Assembly: GCA_028554645.1 (NCBI GenBank) | Contig: JAQOOI010000073.1 | Location: 1,240,001 to 1,304,000, forward strand | From: Omphalotus guepiniiformis | Taxonomy: Eukaryota; Basidiomycota; Agaricomycetes; Agaricales; Omphalotaceae | Direction: 5' to 3' | DNA: 64,000 nt | In this document: one piece after another, positions 49,121 through 59,634 of the stretch | How the letters are laid out: the number at the start of each line of letters is the position of its first letter | Position numbering within the stretch: the stretch's first letter is position 1 | Made by a program: the position numbers and the translations under genes | The notes under the pieces: generated by a model | Databases searched by the model: none | What the model was told of the DNA's origin: nothing | Seen by the model: the letters and a program-made list of their open reading frames with translations, nothing else

Positions 49121-49718
49121 GGTCTCGTACAACCTAGAGATCATTATTTTTATTGGGAAGTATGAAGTATTATTTAAAACGCTAACTGATTCTCTCGTTG
49201 GCCTCAAGAAGGAATTTCATTCTTTGAATATTATTAGTATTTAGTATATATATCTTAATAATATTCGTCAATACATAGAACTATTTTTATATAGAGTTCT
49301 CTCTATTTCTTCCTCTCTTAGTCTCACTAGGCAGACAATAAATATGTGACGTTGATTTAAATGACTACCGTATACTTGTGGAAATCTCCCAGTGCCATGC
49401 CCTTCTATTCCTCGTCAACATCGCGAAGCTCACTTTCGAACCGTATAGTTAGTTATGGGACGGATGTCGTCAACAGAGGATGTAAGAGTATTATAATGCG
49501 TGCTTGATTTTCGACCCCGCCCTGTTATAATTATTTGCAGAGGAATTTTCACCAAGGGGAATTATAATGAGCACCTAGGCCATAAGTCATAGCGGGATAA
49601 TCCATCTCAAATCTCGGCGAAACGTTCTGTAAATGATATCTTGTGCAACTTGAGTACTTACAACAAAGCAGTTACGACTTCGAGCGAAGCGCCCGAAGCA
49701 TACACTGTGGGAGTCAGC

Positions 49719-49930
49719 TGCTGAATATAGGCATGCAGCAGCGCCCCGTTCATTTTTGCACGTTTGCCGCTGCCGCCACTACCCAACTCCATACCCTTCC
49801 ATACCCTGCTCTCAAATCTCAATATATTCAAAATGTTCCTTGCAAATCACCAGCAAATTGGTGGCCATTCCTCAAAGTCTCTGATGCCCGCTGTGAGGTA
49901 CAATCACCTCAAAGGAAATACTACTTCAAC
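49719..49930 (+). repeat. Duplicated fragment, copy 1
   Basis: Matches 50755-50975 over about 200 bp with small indels. Shared blocks include ATAGGCATG, TTTGCCGCTGCCGCC, TACCCAACTCC, CTCAAAT, GTTCCTTGCAA and TCACCAGC. The two lie 1.04 kb apart in direct orientation. Open frames differ between the copies, so at least one is decayed. Confidence 0.7.
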
Positions 49931-50000
49931 GGAATCGTCTCTAAGCTTACAACTTTGTTGTGCTGTTTTCATTCTCGATATTCAGAATCTATGAACTGAA

Positions 50001-50495
50001 GATGAGTTGAAAGTCCATCCTGAATACAGTTGGGATGACGACTCAGACGACTCGGACGACGGCTTCAAAGGCGCCTCCTGTTCCTCTGATTCTTCCTCCT
50101 CCTGTTCCTCTGAATATTCCTCTGAAGTTTCCTCTGAGGATGAAGGTGTCTCACAAGCTCACAAGGTCTCACATTCTATGGCAAAAGAGACTCTTCATTG
50201 AGAGATAAAGGCGTAAACTTTCATCGACCGGTTGTTCGCTTGGACCCGCACTTGCATGGCGTAATGGTGATGTTGGAGTACGCGGCTCGGCAGATCTGGA
50301 AAAAGTCGAAGGCTAGCAGGGTAGTGGGGAAGAATCCAGTCACGCACAACTTTCGTGCGATTATCTTTGCTCATAATACGAGTGCCGAGGATAGGGAGAT
50401 TACCACCACCCGAGACGATTGAGCGGTTGAAGGAGGCGTTGAGGAGGACTACGAGGGACCTTGAATGGTATCAAGCTACGGATCGTTTGAAGTGA
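50001..50495 (+). pseudogene. Decayed gene with acidic Ser-rich front and frameshifts
   Basis: Frame begins without an ATG (a TGA lies just upstream) as DELKVHPEYSWDDDSDDSDD, then a Ser/Glu-rich low-complexity run. An 8-bp tandem duplication, CTCACAAG twice near 50152-50167, shifts the frame. Counting only one copy, the protein continues into SSLRDKGVNFHRPVVRLDPH, HGVMVMLEYAARQIWKK and VTHNFRAIIFAHNTSAEDRE. A second one-base shift near 50402-50412 is needed to read PPETIERLKEALRR and DLEWYQATDRLK with TGA at 50493-50495. Two frame breaks and no start mean it is broken. Family not recognised. Confidence 0.65.
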
Positions 50496-50754
50496 AGTGT
50501 GTTTTGGTGTTTTTGCCCAATTTTGTATCTCATAGCGTGCTTCAGGTAACATTGCATCTTGTCGTCCTGTTTTGCGATGGCTATGACTCCTATCCTTGTA
50601 AAGTACCCTGAGGCGAATTCAACTACGAACTCATCATACGCTGTTGTTGCTCTAAATCTGTACCCTCTCATTGGTCGCCAGGCTAACTTATCACCACAAT
50701 TGCTCTTTATAAAAGCACCGGACATCGGAGATGGACAGAGCAGTAGGGAATTCG

Positions 50755-51066
50755 AACTGCTAAAATAGGCATGTGGCAGTGGGTTCCTGGTTTGCCGCTG
50801 CCGCCTCTACCCAACTCCCTACCCTGGCCTCAAATTTCAATCTGTTCCTTGCAAGTCACCAGCGGCTTGGTGACTACTGGCGACCATCCTTTATTATTTC
50901 TGACGCCGTCGCTCAAAGGAATTACCCCTTCAAAGGAAAGACCTGGCAGGACTTTGACAAGTCGGGTTTCTGTCAAGATTCACTGATGCTGTTGTACCGG
51001 AAGAGCGCGTTCGGTCCGGAGAGCACCTCAATTTATGTGCTTAACACAATTGTCCTAGCTCGTTAA
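50755..51066 (+). repeat. Duplicated fragment, copy 2, with open frame
   Basis: The match to copy 1 covers about 50755-50975. An open frame at 50773-51066 encodes 97 residues with FAAAASTQLPTLASNFNLFL, DYWRPSFIISDAVAQRN and GKTWQDFDKSGFCQD. It is protein-like but of no family I know. The starting codon is uncertain, so it may be a gene remnant carried with the duplication. Confidence 0.45.
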
Positions 51067-51263
51067 TTTGAACGGCATGGCTCCGACCATGTCTTTCTAG
51101 CTGACAATGTCTGGGCTGCACTCACTGTCGCATACTGTTGAATAACTCGAGGGCGACAGGACAGAACCTGTTTCTCACAATGGCCATGGAATAATGACCC
51201 TGCTCCGTGGAATTAACGGTGGTCGCAATCGCTCTCATGAATCACCGTCCCGCGTTCCTTGTG

Positions 51264-51704
51264 GGACCGCCTCAGCACGTCTTGTACTTGCCAGCATCCT
51301 GACTGTTGCAGCGCTTGATCAGCGCATCAGGAAGCACACATACAACCTCCACTTGGTAGTCCGGAGCGGGAACAACCAGAAACCGGGAAGATCTCGAAAT
51401 TATGAGGGCGCATTTTCTCTGGTGGACAGTACTCCACTCTCCTACAGAGACGTCCTTTCCAATTCAAGATCCTCTATCGCAGATGTACCTGAAACGCTGC
51501 GGTCTATTTGTGACAGCTGCACTGATATCTCGGGAAGCACGGATAGTTTTGCGTTTGGCGACACTGCACTGTGACAACCTATCGGAGCCGATGGAATGTC
51601 TAGTTGGTAAATATGATTGTCAGGAAAGTACGCCTACTAGGAGATTATAAGTATGGCCCGAACCACTTGAAAAGTTATACTTCCAACTCACTCTCAACCC
51701 AAGG
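51264..51704 (+). promoter_or_regulatory. Promoter of GMC gene 2
   Basis: Counterpart of 46376-46824. TATA-like TATAAGTA at 51646-51653, 52-59 bp before the ATG at 51705. Conserved blocks between the two copies mark candidate control sites. Confidence 0.6.
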
Positions 51705-53989
51705 ATGAAGACCTTATCGCATGGGATTGTCAGCCTTAGCATTTTGCTCGGTGTAGCCAATGCTCGACTTTTCAATGACCCCTCGCAAGTTCATGGCACC
51801 CACTACGACTTCATTGTCGTTGGAGCTGGAACGGCTGGATGTGTGATTGCCAATAGGCTCACAGAAACCTCAGCAAAGGTCCTGCTCATCGAGGCTGGTA
51901 TTGAGTGAGTACAATTTCTTGTCGATCATGTTTTGGGCATACGTTTCTTAATACGTCGTCGTCGGTTTACAGGAACGCGGGCCAAGATGAAAACATTCCT
52001 TTCTTTGGACCAAACCTTGCTCCGGATAAGGGACCTTGGGACTGGAACTACACCATCGTTCCTCAAGAAGGTCTATTTGATCGAACATTCGCGTACCCTC
52101 GAGGCAAGATGCTTGGTGGAAGTAGCTCGATCAGTAGGTGAATAGTTTCTGTACGGTGCATTGACTGACCATCTTGTCTCGAAGACTACATGTTGTACAA
52201 CCGTGCATCTCTCGACTACTTCAACGCCATCGCCAGCATTACTGGCGACAAAGGATGGTCCTGGGACTCCCTGGTGCCATACATGAACAAGGTGCGCAAT
52301 GATTTCTCATCATGGCGTGTTGTATTAAGAAAGCCGTATGCAGGCCGAGCATCTTACCCCTCCTGCAGACAACCACAACGCGACCGGCCAGTTCCTTCCT
52401 AGCGCTCATGGTTTCGAGGGTCCTCTTCTTACTAGCCTGGGTGGATTCTCGTATTCTCTGGACGCCCTGGTCATGGAGGCACTTGATCAAATTCCCGGAT
52501 ATCCCTTCAATGAGGACATGAACTCGGGCAACCAGCTCGGTGTTGGTAAGTGTTGGATGCGAACTTCTTTTGTCTTACTAACTAGTTCTGTTTCTAAGGT
52601 TGGTCATTTGCTTCCATCGGTGGTCGTATCCCTCAGCGTTACAGTTCGGCTCTTGGCTATCTTGCTCCGGCTCTCAACAGGACCAATCTCGACGTTCTTA
52701 TTCAGTCCCAAGTGACGAAACTAGTCAAGACTGGTGTGAAAGGAACGACTCCGAGCTTCACCGGAGTCGAGGTTAGCACCGGCCCCAACGGTGTGTAAAA
52801 CTTTCAAAGATCTGATTGCGCTTTTTAATAAAATCGACATTCGTAGCGAAGCTCTACAACTTCAATGCCACCAAGGAGGTAATTCTCAGTGCAGGCTCCA
52901 TCGGCACTCCTCAAATTCTGATGTTATCCGGGATCGGTAATGCTACTGAATTGGGGCAAGTGGGTATCTCTCCCATTGTCAACTCTCCGGAAGTCGGTCG
53001 CAACTTGCAAGACCATCCTCTTCTGCCCAACCAGTACTACGTTAACAGCACAGACACCTGGGAAACATCGATCCGCAATGCCACCCTTTCTGCTGAGAAC
53101 CTCAAATTGTACCAGACCCAGGGTAAAGGTATGTGGCTTCGTGTATGCATCTATTAGATTCCGGTTGACGTGCTCGACAGGTCCTCTCGTGAACACCCTC
53201 TGCAATCAGATTGGATGGCTGCGAATCCCTGACAACTCATCCATTTGGGAAAACTACACCGATCCTTCGACTGGACCAACTAGTGCGCATTATGAAATCA
53301 TCTTCAATGTAAGTCGGTCTTTGGATATGCAAGAGAAGATGGAAATTTAACGTGGTTCCAGCCTGGCTTCGTTGCCGAGGTTCAGTCTCTTCCCAGCACC
53401 GGCAACTTCATGACGCTCACTACCAACTTGGTCACTGTAACATCCCGTACGTCGAACAATCATAGTTGCATACGATGTTTCTTATACGTGATATCCAGGT
53501 GGCTCCGTCACCCTCACCAGCAATAGTGCTTGGGACTACCCGCTCATTGACCCCGCGTTCCTGAAGGATGAGCTCGACTACCTCATGATGCGTGAAGCCT
53601 TTTTAAGCCATCAAACATTCATTAAAGCCCCTGCCTTCGATGGCTTCGTTTTGGAACCCTTCGGAAGCTCAGGCGCTAGCACGGACGAAGAGATTGAGGC
53701 TCACATCCGTAATCTCACTACTACGGTATGGCACCCGACTTCTTCAGCTGCCATGGGCAACGGAACGAGCGGAGTAGTTGGTCCCAACCTCTTGGTTAAT
53801 GGTGCGAGTGGTTTGCGAATTATTGATGCCTCGGTTTTGGTAAGTCTCTATGTTTTAAAGCGATGAACGTATTTGCTGAGTAACACTTCTTAGCCTATGG
53901 TACCACCTGCACACCCAGAAGCTCCGCTTTACGCCATGGCCGAACGTACTGCAGATTTGATCAAGGGCTCTTGGGGTCTCCGCCACTAG
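51705..53989 (+). CDS. Secreted GMC oxidoreductase 2 (aryl-alcohol oxidase type)
   Basis: Close paralogue of GMC gene 1 with the same exon plan. Signal peptide [23 protein letters not shown] loop [18 protein letters not shown]; intron 1 with an intact GTGAGT donor at 51905; [76 protein letters not shown]; active-site [13 protein letters not shown] and [16 protein letters not shown]; end GSWGLRH* at 53989. Many N-x-S/T sites fit a glycosylated secreted enzyme. Sequence is most alike between the copies in the last long exon ([11 protein letters not shown] onward), where long DNA stretches are nearly identical. That suggests recent duplication or gene conversion there. Likely H2O2 supplier in wood or litter decay. 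Confidence 0.92.
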
Positions 53990-54654
53990 ATAGCCAGCCC
54001 TCGTACTGCAAAGGGAATCCGAGTCGTTATTTTTATTGGGACATATTTTATTGACGTCGTTCATTGATTCTCTCGTTGACCGGGTACTCATTTTCTTTCT
54101 ACATTCCTTAGATGTGTCCAGTATACTCTATATCGTTATATCTATATTTTAATTTCCCGTCATTATTAAAAATATACAGTCCTTTCTTATATACATAGTT
54201 CAAATATAGTGTTTCTCCCTGCTGCTACCATACGTATTACTATTAGTAAGCACATTGGGCAGCAAGCCGAGTCACTCCCAGCTGCTTTCTCAGAGTCATA
54301 CTCCCATCTTTCTTTGACTAGAGCTTTGCTTGAATCAATTCTATTTCAATGAAGTTAGGCCCGAAGTATCTCTTCTTTGCTTCTCGGCGTGTCCCCGGGG
54401 AGCCCCGGGGTTGATCAGCAACTGATCAGCAACATTATCGAGTTCATTTCTACTGTAGTGGTGATTCTAGGAACAGAGTACGTTCACATATTATCAATGT
54501 ATTGACCCATGCTCCGGCTTACCCAGCTCATACGTTACTAATTCTCAAGAGCGCAATGAGGTGCAAGGAAGTTTATCAAGCAAATCTCTCCTTCTGTTGA
54601 AGACTGCCATTCAAAAGGACAAGGCTTTGGACGGAATTACTGGACTTGAACACC
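53990..54654. other. AT-rich intergenic region
   Basis: 3' flank of GMC gene 2 (TA-rich, 54100-54220) followed by the 5' flank of the next gene. CTGATCAGCAA occurs twice in a row near 54413-54432 and a CCCCGGGGAGCCCCGGGG palindrome lies near 54392. No gene seen. Confidence 0.5.
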
Positions 54655-56228
54655 ATGTCGACGAACACAAATGTTGAAGTGCTCTTCAAACCGCTGACTA
54701 TCGGGAATCTTACGCTTCCGAACCGCATTGGAATGGCGGCCTTGACGCGCAACCGCTCTAGTGGCAATGTACCAAACGAGTATCAAGCCGAACATTACAT
54801 TCAACGCGCAAAGGGCGGAGCGGGGATTATCGTTACCGAAGGTATATTGGTCTCGCAGCAAGGGTAAGTTGTCATGTTTCTCCGCGTATGCGTTGACTTC
54901 ACATTGAACGTACACTAGATCTCCCTGGGAATGGGCACCAGGGCTGTGGTCTGAAGAGCATGTAATTGCATGGAAGGGTATAAACGATGCTGTTCATGAT
55001 GCTGTTAAAGACTCGGTCATTTTCGCACAGGTAAGTGTTATTGGTTAGAACAATGTTTCGGACTAGTCTGTTTTAACTGTGTTGTGTCTGTTTTAACTGT
55101 GTTGTCAGCTATGGCATCGTATGATGTATGTTACTCTTTAGGAACTCTTTCTTACGCGTATCGTTTCAGTTGGACGCGTTTCTCACCCGGATGCCCCCGA
55201 ACAAATCGCATCTAAACTGGTACACCAATGCTCGTAGTTGGTACCTTCTACTGACATCTTACTCTATGCTATGTAGCCCGTATATGGACCTTCGGCTAAA
55301 GCTGCGGCCGGTGGGAAGTTCAGATTCTTACCTGGTCAACCAGGATACGTTACAGTAAGCATTCGACCAATCTTTTTCGAACGTTTAATGAATTCCCATT
55401 GATGGAAACCCCTTAAGCCGACTGCCATTAAGGACCCATTCATTCTTGTCAACCAGTTCAAACAAGCTGCTATCAATGCGAAAGCAGCAAACTTTGATGG
55501 TATTGAAAGTAAGCCCCCACAGGGTTGCTCAATTGCTTGTTACAAGAAGTACCGACCCTCATTTGTCTGACAGTTCTTGGTAATGGAGGCTACCTCATTC
55601 AGCAATTCCTTGACACGCGCGCGAACCAGCGTACTGATCAATGGGGAGGCTCGGTCGAGAACCGTTCAAGGTTCGGTCTTGAAGTGCTAAAAGCTGTTGT
55701 CGAAGTATGGGGACCAAAGAAGGTTGGCATCAAGCTGATGCCAGCTGGCGGCTATAATGATATTGGGTACGACCAATTATAGTTCAGTGTGTATTGAACA
55801 TATTGACAACAATCGTATACAGAATGCCCCTGGACGAGACGATTGCAACATATTCATATTTCATCTCAGAGGCTGACAAGCTGGACCTGGCGTACTTCTC
55901 ACTAATGCAAGTCTTTCACAGAGGCTTGCTCTTTGGAAATCCATCTGATCGGGAGGTCGAACATGATGTTTTTGCAACCTATCGCCCATACATTAAGCAT
56001 GCGGCTTTGTTCGCAAACGGGGCGGTCGATCCTGTGGAGGCTGCTGAGCTGGTCAGGAAGGGGTTAGTTGACGGTGTGATGATTGGGAGACCCTGGATTA
56101 GCAATCCTGACTTGGTTAAACGGGTTGAGAGAGACATCCCCTGGAATATGAATATCGACGTAAAGACCGTCAGTGTACCTGGTCTGACCAAGAGCATAGG
56201 GTATAATGACTACCCTGTCGCAACCTAA
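54655..56228 (+). CDS. Old yellow enzyme family NAD(P)H:flavin oxidoreductase with altered active site
   Basis: FMN ene-reductase fold. Start [18 protein letters not shown] at 54655. Exons give [99 protein letters not shown], then [17 protein letters not shown] joined across an intron, [17 protein letters not shown] and [20 protein letters not shown]. The C-terminus has [20 protein letters not shown] and [15 protein letters not shown] (phosphate-binding part). In classical enzymes the substrate-binding pair lies in HGANGYL; here the aligned residues read LGNGGYL, so His is Leu and Asn is Gly while the following Gly-Tyr is kept. It is otherwise intact, so a changed substrate or reaction is likely rather than decay. 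Confidence 0.9.
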
Positions 56229-57099
56229 TGCAGTCTACACGCCGGGACCCGTAATCGATCCGAATGTATTGAACACCATACATCATTCCAATATAGGATC
56301 CAGATATATGTGCGGTCAAAGGTGTATAGTAACGGACCTGTCAATAGTTTGATGATTCACCGAACGGGGAATAGAGCAAGAGATTGTACAGTATGTGATA
56401 AAGTGGCGAGTTTTCATTTGATAACAGCAGGATGAGATTGCTGACACCGTGGTCTCCCTTCCCGCACTCAATATAAGTTATCAGCATTCCACATCGTTGA
56501 TCGACTTTTGCTGGCCAGTGACATCGTGCAAATGGATCACAGGCATAGCTATAGTGACTTGTCAGACTTTCGTGTCACTGGGAAGATCGACACATGGCTC
56601 TGCCATTTACAACTACTCAATATATTGCTGGCCTCCGTATTCCATTTGCCGAGCCTTGACCTTTGTGGACGTATGTCAAGTGTCAAGGAAGAGCGGAGGC
56701 GCTGAGAGGCGCCGACATTCAAGGTATCGCCACCACTTTGCATTTTACCACTAGGCAGGACGTTCACATGTACGTGCCTGGATTTGCTGGTGAGTCGGGA
56801 CAAGCTGTCCGCTACTATCCCGGGTACTAGCTCAGGGAAGTTGAAAGTCTTTGCTGACCTTAGGCTGCCACAGCCCTCTAATTGTGAGCTTAAGTCAATA
56901 GCATGAACGGAACACCGTTCCACACACTTGTCACTTAGGCCAGGAAAGTCCAAGTGAGTCAAAGCCTCAGAGACCACATCCTGTATAAGACGTGTTGTAT
57001 CTCCAAGACCGTATAATTCGTATCAAGATACCCTGCTATAGGCCTTAGCTACTCTTCCCTAGTATGAAAAGGCATATATATCATAGTAGAGCCAACAGG
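56229..57099. other. Intergenic gap between two converging genes
   Basis: 3' flanks of two converging genes. Open frames at 56449-56754 (+) and 56549-56977 (-) overlap each other, have no motif, and are probably chance. Nothing else seen. Confidence 0.5.
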
Positions 57100-59339
57100 T
57101 TAGGTTTCAACCGCTTGTTTCACGTCAACCATCTCTCCCACCTCTCCAGCAGCCACCGCCTGCACCGCAGCCGCAAGACCATCAGGCTCATGACCACCAG
57201 TCGTCTTACGGCCCATACCGTGTTTCTTTTCTTCTTCTGTGCTCATCCGCGTAGGAGGCTGCATCACCGCCTCTGGATCGGACTCGCGTAGCCATTCGAG
57301 AGAAATCTCGACGTCGATGACGGAGCTGCCTACGCCAAGGGGGAAGTCAAGCTCTTTGCGGGTGAGACGGAAAGTGCCGGAGATGCTGGAAGGCTGCGGT
57401 GACGAGGACGAGGACGACGGTGGGGGTTGGGGCATGTGAAATGTCGGGATGAACCATGCCCAGCCCAGGAATACCTAGCATTAAAGGCGAGGATTAATAG
57501 TTGTCTTGGGTGTAATATGAAGGACGTACTTGGCCCATATATAATTTAACGCGCACTTCCCTGCCAGCATCGAGTACGATTCCCTTCTCTTTGGCGCTCT
57601 GTGTGACATCTGCTATGGAATTTGTCTCGGACGCGGGGAAGTCATTCTCGCTAGCACTGGCTTGAATAGATGCCTGGTCGCTCGGTTTATCTTTTTCCAG
57701 CCCGTCACGAAGTTTCTTCCATCTGGAATCTGATAGCGGTCGTAGAGAGTGTGTGATGATCTTTCCGTCCTACATAGTACGGAGATTGATAGTCAATGGC
57801 TATGACCAAGGAATCAAGTATAGTTCACATTACCTCGCTCTCACTCTTTCTTACAGCATTCTCACCCGTTGCCCCCATCCTCGCAAAGCTTCTAACCATC
57901 TTCTTATCGTCCCATTTCCCATCCTTGAATATATCACTCAACACCTCGTTCCCAAGATGGTCCGTGCCCTTTTTCCGTCTGCCCATATTCCCGAGCCCAC
58001 TCGAGGTATCGTCTCGTGTATATCGTTCCCATTGCTCAAGGGTCTCAACAAAGTCGTCGTCGTAACGGGCCAGAGAAACCCAAACATCTCCGTTACCGTT
58101 CGCTTTGGCTTCAACAGAGCCGGACTTGCCCACACTTGTTCGGTCCAGGACGGCGTTAGCAGCGCGAACGAGGTTCATGCGCACTCCTGAGAGTTCTTTT
58201 AAGCGTAGGGTTATTTCTGTGAGGCGGACTTTGGGTCTAAGCCGTTTCTTAGAAGACGACATGCTGAGTTTGGTGTCCGAATTGCCCGGCGATGGGAAAG
58301 GAGAAGGTACGGGGGACTCGATAGCCCAGAGATGGGCGGGAGCTTCGCGGGAGAGGAGTAGGGCCCAATAGTAGAGCCATCGGCGTTGGCTGGGGATACT
58401 GACACCTTGCTTCGCTTTGCCGCCGTCGCTCGGTTGTTTCATCCGTTGGGAGGTATGTAGATCGAGGACATCCTTGAGGGATTTAGTAAAGGACTTCTTG
58501 GGTATGTCAACGGAGTTATCTAGGGTAGTACTGGAGGGTACAGGAGATTCAACAACTTGGGTGTCTTCTTCGATAATCTTGTCTAAGGTTGTGGATTCAG
58601 GAGGGGTTTCTGAATCTGTTCTAAGATGTGCGGTACTAGCATCGTTCTCGTCGTCAGGAATGGTGTCTATGGCTTTTTGTGTGAGCCTATTCGCCCAGTG
58701 CTTTGCATTGTAGCTTCGTTGGAGTTTAGGAGCTGCCACCTCGGTGTCGCAGGCAAGAAGGTACGTGCATGCCATCGTGCCTGATCTACCTTTACCAGCT
58801 TTGCAGAAGAAATGAGCTTCTGATATCCTTCGTTGGAGCTGAACTTTACCAGCTTTACAGTGTAGCACAGCAACTCTATCCGGTGATCCATCGAGCCAAA
58901 CTTGCATTTCACGAGCCAGAAGAGGCATTATAGCCAGAGGAGGAGCACTGAATAGATGTTAGCTTAGAAATAGAGAAGAAACGTGCGTTACTGACTGATG
59001 ATCAGGGAAAGGGTAGCGACTGACTCTGCCATCGAATACTTGCGCATCGTACGAATTCTCCTTGATTGGACAAAAATTAAAGATCCAGTAATTCGATGGG
59101 TGTCGACTATCAAGGAACTTCTTCGCATCTTCCCGGCGGTTTCGGTACATGCCTTCTATACCTGTAGCAGGATACCCCATTATGATGATCTGGTCCGTAA
59201 TGTAGACAAGGTCTGTAAAGTGGTCAGCTATTCTATCTGAAAGAGACAATAAGATTTACTGACCAAGTTCAAGTTTCAGCTCTGAATCTTTGAAACGAGC
59301 CTTGTTTCCAGATACAATTCGACGAATGAAGTCTGTCAT
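57100..59339 (-). CDS. PTEN: PTEN-type phosphoinositide 3-phosphatase with C2 domain
   Basis: Lipid phosphatase opposing PI3-kinase. Start MTDFIRRIVSGNKARFKDSE at 59339; an intron joins LELD to LVYITDQIIIMGYPATGIEG. Then MYRNRREDAKKFLDSRHPSN, NFCPIKENSYDAQVFDGRVS and RYPFPDHQ. The P-loop region reads VLHCKAGK, a 51-nt intron-like segment (gtaaag...gcaaag), then CKAGKGRSGTMACTYLL. After an acidic, low-complexity insertion come QGVSIPSQRRWLYYWALLL and a long C2-like part: REVRVKLYMGQVFLGWAWF, FRLTRKELDFPLGVGSSVID and VEISLEWL. It ends VDVKQAVET* at 57100. It is larger than human PTEN (403 residues) because of Ser/Pro insertions. No junction with canonical splice ends gives an exact C-x5-R loop with its preceding His; see findings. 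Confidence 0.9.
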
Positions 59340-59634
59340 GTTCAGAGCAGAGTTGATAAAAAATCATTTCCATTGGCTTTTATGACGAAGTGGAGCTCAA
59401 AAACACACCGCAAAGGATTATCGTGTGTCATTAGGGTTAGGGCTACGCGTGCTGCGATCACGTGGCAGCTCGCGTCTCTTCTATTTGTTCTTGTGTACGC
59501 ACTCAGAAGAAACTTCAAAGTTCGTCACTTTGCAACGAAGTTTCATTCCCTTTCAAGTGTTCTATCATTTCCTCTCTAACCTTGCCTATTCCAACTGTAC
59601 TAACACTTACACTGAACTGGGAAACATTATCTGA
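59340..59634. promoter_or_regulatory. Divergent promoter of PTEN and cyclin B with telomere-like box and MCB-like site
   Basis: The 295 bp between two divergent start codons hold TTAGGGTTAGGG (59431-59442, two telomere-type repeats, a telo-box), ACGCGT (59445-59450, identical to the MluI cell-cycle box bound by MBF) and CACGTG (59459-59464, an E-box). The close grouping is seen directly; function is inferred. Confidence 0.5.

Noticed and set aside
56449..56977. Gene between the old yellow enzyme and PTEN
   Set aside because: Frames on both strands overlap, lack motifs and have no convincing starts.
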